DNA of 64,000 nt. Source: Fischerella sp. PCC 9431 (lineage in GTDB: Bacteria; Cyanobacteriota; Cyanobacteriia; Cyanobacteriales; Nostocaceae). The translations under genes were made by a program, and so were the position numbers. Shown here piece after piece: positions 19,268 through 27,680 of this stretch; the first letter of the stretch is position 1; each line of letters begins with the position of its first letter. The DNA lies in the NCBI RefSeq assembly GCF_000447295.1, contig NZ_KE650771.1, positions 1,694,598 to 1,758,597 of the forward strand, in the 5' to 3' direction. The notes under the pieces are model-generated. The model had not been told where the DNA came from, made no database searches, and saw only the letters and a list, made by a program, of their open reading frames with translations.

Positions 19268-19355
19268 GGATGCGTCTCCCCCAAGTTCTGGAAAAATTCC
19301 AAATAGACCCTTATTTTTCTCGTCCTTTAATTGAGCAGATTATGAGGGAAAATTT

Positions 19356-21164
19356 TTAACGTGTTGGTATATGCCCATGAATTTGGCTACCTTGGGCATC
19401 AAAGACAATCACTGCTAAGTTAGCGTTATCACTAATGATATCTAGGGCTTGCTGTAAGCTTTGTCGATAATTAGTGATATTTGCTACAGTGTTCTGAGTG
19501 CCTTGATTTAAGCTACTGTTCAAGGCTTGTTCATACTCCGGAGTAATCCAAACAATTATTTCTCGTTCATTAATGGTATAATTACAAACTCGAACTTCAC
19601 CAGAACAAGTTTTTTCTAAATCAGTCTGGGTTTGTTGTAAAGAGTTAGCAACTTGGAGTTTTGCTTGTGCTTGTTTCAGGGATGTTGAATAAGGTTGGAT
19701 CAAAGTTTGGGCTTGAGTGTAGTACAAGCTATCTTCTTTGACCTGCTTAACAATCTTTAAAGCTTGGTTCCAGTATGTCACCGCCGCTTGCCATTGGTTT
19801 TGTTTTTCGTAGCGTTTGGCTTGTTCTGCGTTTTCAATGGCTTGTTGGTAAGTTTTGGCTGCTAGTTGTAGTTTAGTGGTGCGATCGCGTGCCGCTACAA
19901 GTTTTGGTCTATACTCTGTCAACAGTTTTTGTACTTCTGAGTATACAGAGCTAGTCTTAGGAATAATAGTCAAAGCATTAATTGCCACTTGCCAAGTAGA
20001 TTGGACTTTTTGTAATTCTGGTAAAGTTTTAGCTGTGGCTTCTTGCTTCATGGCGACATTGGCGACATTTTTAGCTGCTGTGATTTTTTTTAGCCATTTG
20101 TCTTCTACTTGTAATTGCTGATTCACAATCCGCAATTTGGCACGATATATTGCTAATCTTGGCTGCACCCATCCATAAAGTTCATTATTTGTATTAATCG
20201 TTTCTAGTGGTGCGATCGCTTGTCGCCAGAGATTTTGTCTAGCTTTTAATTCTTCTGCGCTATTTGCTGGGGTTTGACTTTCTTGTGTCGCTAATGAAGC
20301 TGCACCAGAGGCTTTGATAATTTTATTTATAGTTTCTGAGTGTCTAGATAAATTAGTTGCTAGTATCTCAGCTTCTCGGTAACGTCGTGACCAACTAGGA
20401 ATAGTTTTTAGTGCTGTGGTTGCTTTTCCAAGTTGCTGTTGTACTGTTGTTAATTCTGATTCAGATTTGGCAGTCTGTATTAATCGTTGCCATGATTTGT
20501 CTAAACCCTCGGCCGTCTGGATTTCTTTACATTCAGACATCACACAAGGACGTGTCAATAAATAAGCAGTTCCGCCTAAGATCGCAATTGCAGCTACAAC
20601 TATACCCAACACAATAGGTTTACTTGGGCGTCTTGACTGTAATGTTGTGTAATAAGACAAATCTGGCGCATCTGCCATTGGATCAAAAGACTGCTCTTCA
20701 GATTCATCAAGAATATCTGTAGAGGACTGGTCATCCATCAACGCATCGGAAGCGGTAAATGGGGAAGAATGATCTAACTTCTCTTCTTCCTGTACTTCTG
20801 GTTTTACTCTCTCATTCTCAAAAGAAACCTCGAATTCTCCTACTTCCTCAGCTTTTGCTTGAGAAGCTTTCAAAACCAGGGAATGTTTAGCATAAGGTAA
20901 CTTTACCCCTGCGATTCTGAGAAAAATTTCTACGTGTTGTCCGTGGTGGTTGAGTAGCGATCGCAGGCCTTCTTCAAGCAATCCAAAGATGTTTTCGGTA
21001 TCAGCGCTCACACCTTGGGGGTGTTGCGTTAGAATCATCAGCTGATCTTTTTTGACAGCACACTTTACCTGGAAATATTCACCAGATGGAATTTCGGCAC
21101 GCAGTTGTTCTTGCAAAATTTGCGCTATAAACTCTAAATCTTCTTCTATGACTCCTACTTCCAT
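19356..21164 (-). CDS. Conserved cyanobacterial protein with one membrane span and coiled-coil region
   Basis: The protein has about 602 residues and no named domain that I recognise. The first 95 residues form a small alpha/beta domain (EVGVIEEDLEFIAQILQEQL, then MILTQHPQGV and VEIFLRIAGVKLP). An acidic linker follows (about 100-180), then one membrane span (about 186-204, LGIVVAAIAILGGTAYLL). A long helical region rich in Gln, Ala and Lys contains spaced W residues, resembling repeated helical hairpins. A C-terminal small domain ends VIVFDAQGSQIHGHIP. The span suggests a cytoplasmic N-domain and an extracytoplasmic helical part. I prefer the ATG at 21164 to the GTG at 21245, because the added 27 residues look non-conserved. 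Confidence 0.75.
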   Translation of the reverse strand: MEVGVIEEDLEFIAQILQEQLRAEIPSGEYFQVKCAVKKDQLMILTQHPQGVSADTENIFGLLEEGLRSLLNHHGQHVEIFLRIAGVKLPYAKHSLVLKASQAKAEEVGEFEVSFENERVKPEVQEEEKLDHSSPFTASDALMDDQSSTDILDESEEQSFDPMADAPDLSYYTTLQSRRPSKPIVLGIVVAAIAILGGTAYLLTRPCVMSECKEIQTAEGLDKSWQRLIQTAKSESELTTVQQQLGKATTALKTIPSWSRRYREAEILATNLSRHSETINKIIKASGAASLATQESQTPANSAEELKARQNLWRQAIAPLETINTNNELYGWVQPRLAIYRAKLRIVNQQLQVEDKWLKKITAAKNVANVAMKQEATAKTLPELQKVQSTWQVAINALTIIPKTSSVYSEVQKLLTEYRPKLVAARDRTTKLQLAAKTYQQAIENAEQAKRYEKQNQWQAAVTYWNQALKIVKQVKEDSLYYTQAQTLIQPYSTSLKQAQAKLQVANSLQQTQTDLEKTCSGEVRVCNYTINEREIIVWITPEYEQALNSSLNQGTQNTVANITNYRQSLQQALDIISDNANLAVIVFDAQGSQIHGHIPTR

Positions 21165-22108
21165 AGAATCATCCTGCTGATCTATATAGTTTTGATCGTC
21201 TTTGAGTGTGTTAGAACTGATTTTAAGTTTGGAACGTAGATACACAGTTTCATGACCCCCAGCTTTGTAATGTGAGAGAACATTTTTTTAGCACAAATTT
21301 TTAACTTTAACCAAAAGTTAATATTGCCAATATCTATCTTTTATAATTGATGAAAATAACACATGATAACTATTTAATAAAATCGATGCCATAATTAATT
21401 TCAAGTCAAAATAGGGAATAATAAGATTTTTGCTTTTACAATATAAAAACTAAAAATATTTAACATATGGCAATTCTAAATTAAATTATTTGCAAAATAA
21501 CTTGCTTTATGTATCTCTTGTTTTTATCCAAATGACAAAAAATAACATGTGACGGAGAAATTATTATTTATATCAATAATTTAAAATTTTTACATACACT
21601 GTTAATTGCGTAGGAATTATTACTAAAAAGAATCAGGCTCGGAAGTTTGTGAACGTACAAGTCTCCAAAGTTATTTGTAGAACCAATATAAAATCTAAAA
21701 CATAGAACCCTGTTAGCGAATACATATCTGTCTAAAGTCTCTTGCTCATTCGTGTTTTCTCTGATATAAATTCAAAAGCGAAAACTTGCAGTTGCTGAGA
21801 TTCAAATTTTCTCTCACATGAAAAAATTTATTTTTACGGTTGTATCAAAATTTGATGACAAAAACTCTTGTTCGCTGAAATACAAGAAGTTTTACTGATA
21901 GAGTTAATTACTTATTGTAAAAATGGTAAAAGTCAGTAACAAAAGCGATGAATTTACCAGATTTACTCGATTGGATAAAATTAATGAGAGAAAAATTTAT
22001 CTTAAGATAAACTACCAAAGTTTGATTGTGCAAACTAGGTGCAGCTTTCAGATGTTAGACAGCACCACTGCGACCAACTATAAAAGTGGCTAAAGATAAG
22101 GTGTGTCA
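21165..22108. other. AT-rich intergenic region between divergent genes
   Basis: About 0.9 kb of very AT-rich sequence separates two divergently transcribed genes. I see no ORF with coding character, no tRNA and no repeat family. It probably contains both promoters. Confidence 0.45.
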
Positions 22109-23341
22109 ATGGAATTGCTAGAATATCAAGTCAAAGAGTGGTTTCGGACAATAGGCATTCCCGTATTGCCTTCTCAAAAAATTGACCATCCCACGGATTT
22201 AAAAAGATTAAAAATAAAATACCCAATTGTACTGAAATCTCAGGTACATGCAGGAGAGAGGGCAAAAGCAGGTGGAGTCCGATTTGCGGAAACGACTATA
22301 GATGCGATCGCCGCCGCCCAGAATATTTTTAATTTGCCAATTTTAGGCGAATTACCAGAAGTATTATTAGCAGAAGCTAAGTATAATGCCAAGCAAGAAT
22401 TTTTTTTGGCAGTAGTTTTAGATACAGCTGTTTGCCGACCAATACTTTTGGGTTGTCAAGAAGCAGATATTGATTGGGAATCTGCTGGCAAAAAAATGCA
22501 GCATGTAGTGGTAGAACAAGATTTTTCGCCGTTTTATGCGCGACGTCTGGCTTTAAAAATGGGATTACAAGGTGCATTAATGCAGTCTGTCAGCATAATT
22601 GTTGAGAAAATGTACCACTTGTTTATAGAAAAAGATTTAGATTTAGTAGAAATTAATCCTCTGGGGGTAGATGCTTCCGGTCAAGTGATGGCTCTCAATG
22701 GTAGTGTGGATGTTAACGAAAGAGCGATCGCTCGTCACCCAGATATTACTGAGATGGCGAGAAAAATGACCCATCGTCATAGCAGTGTACAGTTTAACAA
22801 GAGATTGAGTGAATGGGACGCAGTAGAACTACACGGTAAAATCGGCATTTTAGGCAATGGTACGGGTTCGGTACTGGCAACTTTAGATTCAATAGTCAAT
22901 GCTGGCGGTAAACCTGGTGTTTGTTTGAATTTGCGCCACGCTTTCCCCACTGATACTTTACCAACTACTTTTCGCGATCGCCTAGATAGAGCCATAAATA
23001 TTTTGGCTGCTGATAAAAGTATTCAAGTTATATTAATCAACTTTCTCGGTAGTGTACCTCAAAGTGAAGAAGTAGCAGAAGTAATTGCTGATTTTGTACA
23101 GCATCATAAAAACGACATCAAAACCCAGCCTTTACGTTCTAACGGTAACAAAAGCCGGCGCGAAACCAACTTACCACGCTTAGTTGTTCGTCTTGCTGGT
23201 TCTGAATTTAATGCAGCCAGAAAATATTTAACAACATTAAAAGTTCCCAGTGATGTATCTATAGTAGTAGTAGAAAATTTAGATGAAGCAGTGGCACAAG
23301 CAGTTAATCTAGCTAAAGCTACTAGTCACAGAAAATTTTGA
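22109..23341 (+). CDS. sucC: Divergent succinate-CoA ligase beta-like (SucC-like) ATP-grasp protein
   Basis: About 410 residues with the SucC order. An ATP-grasp domain begins MELLEYQVKEWF and has LKSQVHAGERAKAGGVRF (ATP lid), VVLDTAVCRPILL and DLDLVEINPLGV (metal and ATP binding). A C-terminal ligase domain follows with GKIGILGNGTGSVLATLD. The ligase domain is changed where typical SucC has FLDVGGGA: this protein reads VCLNLRHAFP. It also carries a Lys/Arg-rich insertion near the end (about 343-355). The usual reaction is succinyl-CoA plus ADP and phosphate to succinate, CoA and ATP. The alpha-like partner starts 172 bp downstream. Start: ATG at 22109 rather than GTG at 22103. Confidence 0.82.
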   Translation: MELLEYQVKEWFRTIGIPVLPSQKIDHPTDLKRLKIKYPIVLKSQVHAGERAKAGGVRFAETTIDAIAAAQNIFNLPILGELPEVLLAEAKYNAKQEFFLAVVLDTAVCRPILLGCQEADIDWESAGKKMQHVVVEQDFSPFYARRLALKMGLQGALMQSVSIIVEKMYHLFIEKDLDLVEINPLGVDASGQVMALNGSVDVNERAIARHPDITEMARKMTHRHSSVQFNKRLSEWDAVELHGKIGILGNGTGSVLATLDSIVNAGGKPGVCLNLRHAFPTDTLPTTFRDRLDRAINILAADKSIQVILINFLGSVPQSEEVAEVIADFVQHHKNDIKTQPLRSNGNKSRRETNLPRLVVRLAGSEFNAARKYLTTLKVPSDVSIVVVENLDEAVAQAVNLAKATSHRKF

Positions 23342-23385
23342 TAATGTTTCCTTATGACTTAAAAGAGGGTGTAGGGGTGTAGTAG

Positions 23386-23405
23386 AGACACAATTAATTG
23401 CGTCT
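23386..23405. repeat. GTAGAGAC-type hairpin
   Basis: AGACACAATT/AATTGCGTCT forms a 10-bp stem with one mismatch and no loop spacer. It is a diverged member of the same family as 6771-6800 and lies between the sucC-like and sucD-like genes. Confidence 0.45.
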
Positions 23406-23512
23406 GTACTAAGGGTGTATGGGTGTAGGAGAAAAAACCTCTTTCATCTTTAGTGATGAAACTTGTTTCATCGGAACTGCTTTGTGCCTTGTGCCTTCAT
23501 ATATGTGTTTTT

Positions 23513-24394
23513 ATGAATTTAACGCCAGACAGCAAAGTTATCATTCAAGGCTTCAGTGAATTTATATCGGCTACTCATATTGGCCAGATGATAGATTATG
23601 GCACTAATTTGGTAGCAGGGGTAAAACCTGGATGTGGTGGACAAAAAATACATGGTCTACCAGTGTTTGATCTCGTCGAAGAAGTAGTCGAAAAGTTCGG
23701 ATTAATTGATACTACAATTATCAGTGTAAACGCTTATGATGTTTTAGATGCGGCTTTGGAAGCGATCGCATCTGGAATTCGCCAAATTATCATTATTTCT
23801 CCTGGCGTGCCACCATTAGATATGGTGCAATTACTACGTAAAGCTGAAGCCACAGAAACACTAGTAGTCGGGCCGAATAGCCCAGGAATTATCGTCCCAG
23901 GTCGTATTCTTTTAGGTACTCAGCCTAGTGAATTTTATACGCCTGGTAGAGTAGGAATCCTTAGTCGTAGCACTACTCTGACCTATGAAGTAGCTAGAGA
24001 ACTAACTACAGCGAACCTGGGACAATCAATCAGCGTCAGTATTGGAAGTGATGCGATCGTTGGTTCATCGTTTATTCAATGGCTACAAATCTTTGATGAG
24101 GATGACTCCACCGAGGCGATCGTATTAGTTGGTCAACCTGGTGGAGGGCGAGAAGAAGCAGCAGCACGCTACATTGCTGAAGCAATTGATAAACCAGTTA
24201 TTGCCTATATTGCAGGTACGCACGCACCACCAGCAAAACATTGGCGTCAAACCGGGACATTAGCAGCAGTAATTGGACGTCATCCAGATTTTGGTACAGC
24301 AAAAAGCAAATTAGCTGCATTTTCAGAAGTCAAAGTCCCAGTAGCAGAACGTCCTTCCATCATTCCAGAATTAGTCAAGAAGGTGATTCGATAG
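23513..24394 (+). CDS. sucD: SucD-like CoA-binding ligase alpha subunit lacking the catalytic histidine
   Basis: About 293 residues, starting MNLTPDSKVIIQGFSE. It aligns along its whole length with succinyl-CoA synthetase alpha: CoA-binding domain with YGTNLVAGVKPGCGGQ and GLPVFDLVEE, then VGPNSPGIIVPG, RVGILSRSTTLTYEVARE, SIGSDAIVGSSF and KPVIAYIAGTHAPPAK. In the E. coli enzyme the next segment, GHAGA, supplies the phosphorylated histidine (His246). Here it reads RQTGT, with Gln at residue 246. A phospho-histidine mechanism therefore cannot run in the usual way. The usual C in GPNCPG is also Ser. I place the start at 23513; the 20 upstream residues encoded from 23453 are hydrophobic and unlike the family. 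Confidence 0.82.
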   Translation: MNLTPDSKVIIQGFSEFISATHIGQMIDYGTNLVAGVKPGCGGQKIHGLPVFDLVEEVVEKFGLIDTTIISVNAYDVLDAALEAIASGIRQIIIISPGVPPLDMVQLLRKAEATETLVVGPNSPGIIVPGRILLGTQPSEFYTPGRVGILSRSTTLTYEVARELTTANLGQSISVSIGSDAIVGSSFIQWLQIFDEDDSTEAIVLVGQPGGGREEAAARYIAEAIDKPVIAYIAGTHAPPAKHWRQTGTLAAVIGRHPDFGTAKSKLAAFSEVKVPVAERPSIIPELVKKVIR

Positions 24395-24726
24395 TTGAGA
24401 TTCCCCACGCCTGGAATGCAAGCCCCTCTCCTGACTTTTAGAGATGGGGTTTGCAACGGCGAACAGGGTAATTAATTTTGTTATAGTACTTATGAGACCT
24501 GCAATTCTGGATTTTTTACGCCAAATTTTGCCTTTAGCAAATGAGCAATCGCTCCAATCCCCAAAGTCCATATAATTAAAAGGATGAGCTTATAGCCCAC
24601 CCTTTTGTCAAGAATTGTAAAGATTAATATTAAAACAGACAAGGAACCTTGACTTAATAATAGACGTCATAACAGCTAGTGCCTTTTAGTTTTGATGCTC
24701 TTCTATACAAAACTAGCCGAACTGAA
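24395..24726. other. Intergenic region
   Basis: The spacer follows the sucD-like gene. An imperfect AAAAGG/CCTTTT hairpin near 24577-24606 could act as a terminator. A 27-codon frame from ATG 24492 to 24575 (MRPAILDFLRQILPLANEQS...) has a protein-like look but no ribosome site, and is not called. Confidence 0.4.
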
Positions 24727-25014
24727 CTATATTACTGCATGTAAACGCCTGGGTGTACCTAAAGATATAACCCGTGGGTCTGCTTCTAATCTATGTAAAT
24801 CCGTTTCTGTGACTGTTGCCGTGAACAGTTTAGGCGATATTTGGGCGCGAAGATTAACAAAATTTGGTATGTAACCATCTTCATTAACCTTCACCGTTAT
24901 GGCAATTGGATCTTGAGGACTGTCACTTTGTCGAGTCCAATCTCCCGTGTTCGGCTCTATTTTTTTGAGTTTCTCGCCTGGACATTTAATCAAGCGTAAG
25001 TGTTTTTTCGTCAT
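24727..25014 (-). CDS. Small protein resembling the N-terminal prodomain of the adjacent S8 protease
   Basis: A 95-residue protein encoded 77 bp downstream of the subtilisin-like protease on the same strand. Its second half (IAITVKVNEDG ... FTATVTETDLHRLEADPRVISLGTPRRL) follows the same strand-helix-strand pattern as residues 45-105 of the protease (VAVIAKVNNLN ... VTGRIPVSRIKHIKKSSCVVSLKPAQAL). This is the layout of an I9-type propeptide, which chaperones and inhibits subtilisins. I infer a stand-alone inhibitor or folding helper of the neighbouring protease. No signal peptide is present. The similarity is weak but agrees in order and spacing; the function is not shown. Confidence 0.62.
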   Translation of the reverse strand: MTKKHLRLIKCPGEKLKKIEPNTGDWTRQSDSPQDPIAITVKVNEDGYIPNFVNLRAQISPKLFTATVTETDLHRLEADPRVISLGTPRRLHAVI

Positions 25015-25091
25015 TTGTTTAAAACCAAATCATCCATTATAACACTACAGGAAAATTTAGTTAAATTATGCCTGAAATCATAATACCATAG

Positions 25092-26894
25092 CTAACTGGC
25101 CTTGTCTCGCACAGTTAACAATGCTCTATTAATATCGATCGCTCCGTAACCGTAGCGTTCTGGCTGGTCGAAGATGGGAAAATTCTTTTGAGTGCTAGCC
25201 GCTAGAATATCACGAATTTCATCAATGGTGAGTGATTTTTTGTAAGAAAGGGCTTCAGCCAGCATTAAGGCGATCGCACCAGTGACCACAGGAGCAGCCA
25301 TACTAGTACCAGACATACGGATAACTTGAGTCGCTGTCTTTGAAGCAGCGCCCCAGATGTGATGACCAGGAGCAATCAAATCTGGTTTTTGACGTCCATC
25401 ACGAGTCGGGCCAGAACTAGAAAAAAATGATAAAGGTTTATTGGTTTTACTATCATCGTAGGAACCAACCACGATGCTTTTATATCCACAAGCGATCGTG
25501 TTCAGGGTATGGCTATTATCGTGGGGAGGAACAAAACTGGTTTGGCTGTAATCTTCACGCTCGATCCAAGCATGAAATCTACCATTGGTGACTTGAACAC
25601 CGTGGAGACGTAGTGTCCAAATTCCTCCTGGTAAATCAGGTTCCATAAATACGCAAATGACGTTATCGCCGTTGTTGGGATCGGACTGGCGGTTAGTGAA
25701 GAAGATGATCGTGTTGTCTTCAGTGTCTACCACTTCTCCGTTTTCTCCCAAATCCACCCGACCCAGACTAGTACCATCGGGAGCAATCATTTCTAACTGG
25801 AAGCGATCGCCTCCGTTGTACCATATTTCAATTTCTTTCTGTCTGGGATTTCGGTGCGGGATTTCCCACTGGAGGTCAAAGTGATGATTCTGCGACACAA
25901 TTCCCGATGCATGAATACCTGTATGGTAGCTATTTCCAGCAGCAATGACTATGGCTCGGTTTAGCTTTTCAGAAACTAAAGCATCAATACCCTGTTCAAC
26001 TAAAGTTGAACCATCATGAGGACCACCGAACAATCCCAAACTAATATTAATGACACAAGGGCGATCGCCAGCAACATCAAAGATATATTTCATTGCTTCC
26101 AACAACGCCACTGTATCACCAAAACAACATTCTACGGCTTTTTCACCATTCTCAATCAAGGGAGTAAATTCATTTTGAGAAAGTTGGACAAACACGATAT
26201 CTGCGCCGGGTGCTACACCCGAAATACCACTTCCTTGTCCATTACCCACAGCAATATCCATAACGTGGGTTCCGTGAGCTCCATCTTCTAATTTATATCC
26301 CAAAGCAGCATAAGGATCACTTGCTCCCAGAGCTTGATTAATTTCATCCCGCTTGTATTCTTGACCATAACCATAGGGACTTTGAGGATGAGAATAACCA
26401 TCTTGGTTCCAAAAAGCTAGCAATCTTGTGGAACCATCAGCATGACGAAAATTTTTGTGGGCAAAGTCACAACCAACATCAATAATACCAACTACAACAC
26501 CGCTTCCCTGTTGTCCTAAAAAATTTTGTCCCCAGAGGTCTTGTTGAATAGCAGTTTCTTTAATCTTAATATCTAGAGTTGGTTGGAGTGCTTGTGCTGG
26601 TTTCAAGCTAACAACACAACTGGATTTTTTTATATGTTTAATTCTGGAAACTGGAATTCTACCTGTGACGATTTGCTCACCATCTGGTGTACTACCCAAG
26701 TCAGCACCAGGATAGACTTCATTCATAGATAGCCATTCGTTCAGATTATTGACTTTAGCAATTACTGCTACTTCTTCTTTTTCAGTTGATGTTGTCGCAG
26801 CTATGGCTATTCCCCGGCTTTTGCGTTCGAGAAGTCTTTGTAGTCGGGGGTCGATGTCAGCGAATATATCTGTTGATTCAAATTGCAATTCCAT
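25092..26894 (-). CDS. Subtilisin-like S8 family serine protease
   Basis: A 600-residue protease with no signal peptide. A prodomain-like segment (about 40-108) precedes the catalytic domain. The triad is visible: Asp in GVVVGIIDVGCDFAH (about 140), His in DGAHGTHVMDIAVG (about 208) and Ser in RMSGTSMAAPVV (about 531). The oxyanion Asn is in VIAAGNSYHTG. Between His and Ser is an insertion of about 150 residues (about 335-475), beta-rich, with EIWYNGGDRFQLEMIAPDG and WTLRLHGVQV, typical of S8 enzymes with an inserted jelly-roll-like domain. It probably works in the cytoplasm. A small prodomain-like gene follows on the same strand, suggesting a protease-inhibitor pair. Confidence 0.92.
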   Translation of the reverse strand: MELQFESTDIFADIDPRLQRLLERKSRGIAIAATTSTEKEEVAVIAKVNNLNEWLSMNEVYPGADLGSTPDGEQIVTGRIPVSRIKHIKKSSCVVSLKPAQALQPTLDIKIKETAIQQDLWGQNFLGQQGSGVVVGIIDVGCDFAHKNFRHADGSTRLLAFWNQDGYSHPQSPYGYGQEYKRDEINQALGASDPYAALGYKLEDGAHGTHVMDIAVGNGQGSGISGVAPGADIVFVQLSQNEFTPLIENGEKAVECCFGDTVALLEAMKYIFDVAGDRPCVINISLGLFGGPHDGSTLVEQGIDALVSEKLNRAIVIAAGNSYHTGIHASGIVSQNHHFDLQWEIPHRNPRQKEIEIWYNGGDRFQLEMIAPDGTSLGRVDLGENGEVVDTEDNTIIFFTNRQSDPNNGDNVICVFMEPDLPGGIWTLRLHGVQVTNGRFHAWIEREDYSQTSFVPPHDNSHTLNTIACGYKSIVVGSYDDSKTNKPLSFFSSSGPTRDGRQKPDLIAPGHHIWGAASKTATQVIRMSGTSMAAPVVTGAIALMLAEALSYKKSLTIDEIRDILAASTQKNFPIFDQPERYGYGAIDINRALLTVRDKAS

Positions 26895-27680
26895 ATAATA
26901 TTATTATCTGAAAAAATATTTTTAGTCTCTAGTTATACTTACAATCTCTTTCCGATGTATTTCAGGAAAGATCAAATGAAATCAAATTAAATTAGAGAAG
27001 TAAATATTAACTGAAAGGCTAATGACGTCAGAGTCAATACATCTCAAACGCTGTAGTTGAGAAATCGAAACACATCAACAAGAGCGTTTTTCAGTTCGAT
27101 GATGACCTTCTCTCTATAATATGATGAGATGAAATGATATCTTGTCCCTATATTTATTCCGCCAGAAAATAAATTCTCTAGTTATCAGCACAAGTCCGTG
27201 AAAACGGACTCAAATAATTTGTTAGTCAGACGTATCTGACTTTAGCTATTAGCCAAAAAAGAAATTTTTTGGCGGTATGAAAATTTGGTGGAAGATGAGA
27301 GCGCCCCACGAGAGGGAAATCACAAGTCATAGACGCGTTCATAGGCTTTCTTTGGAAGCCTATGAACGCATCTACCTGTTTGCTGTCAGGCGTTCCCGCA
27401 GGGTAGCGTAAGTCAAAAGTAAGTACTATTACAAAATTAATTAGACATTCTTCAACCTGTTCCCTGTTCCCTGTTCCATTATGTATACTATGGACTTGAC
27501 CTTCACTGAGAGAATAGCTATAAATTTTAGACCAGTATCTTACTGTAGAATTAGTGAGATATTTAGTTCAATTTTTACAAAAAAAATTGTAAAAATTCTA
27601 GCGGGTTTTTACGTAATTGATGAGTTTTTTCAAACATCGATCGCTAAAATCTATATGAAAATCACCTAAGAGTTTCCGAA
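26895..27680. other. Intergenic region rich in hairpins and repeats
   Basis: The spacer between two divergent genes contains AGTC...GACT hairpins at 27193-27210 and 27224-27241, a perfect 14-bp stem hairpin at 27335-27369, a GCGTTCCCGCAGGGTAGCG element at about 27390-27408 (a sequence often dispersed in Nostocales) and CTGTTCC repeats (about 27458-27478). A 62-residue frame at 27481-27669 is not convincing. Confidence 0.6.
27335..27369. repeat. Perfect 14-bp stem hairpin
   Basis: GCGTTCATAGGCTT pairs exactly with AAGCCTATGAACGC across a 7-base loop TCTTTGG. There is no T-run after it, so it does not look like a simple terminator of a nearby gene. Confidence 0.7.

Noticed and set aside
24371..24571. 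66-residue minus-strand frame in the sucD to prodomain spacer
   Set aside because: It overlaps the sucD 3' end and its sequence shows no family pattern.
27481..27669. 62-residue plus-strand frame before the CHAT gene
   Set aside because: It looks hydrophobic but has no ribosome site and lies in a hairpin-rich spacer; probably chance.
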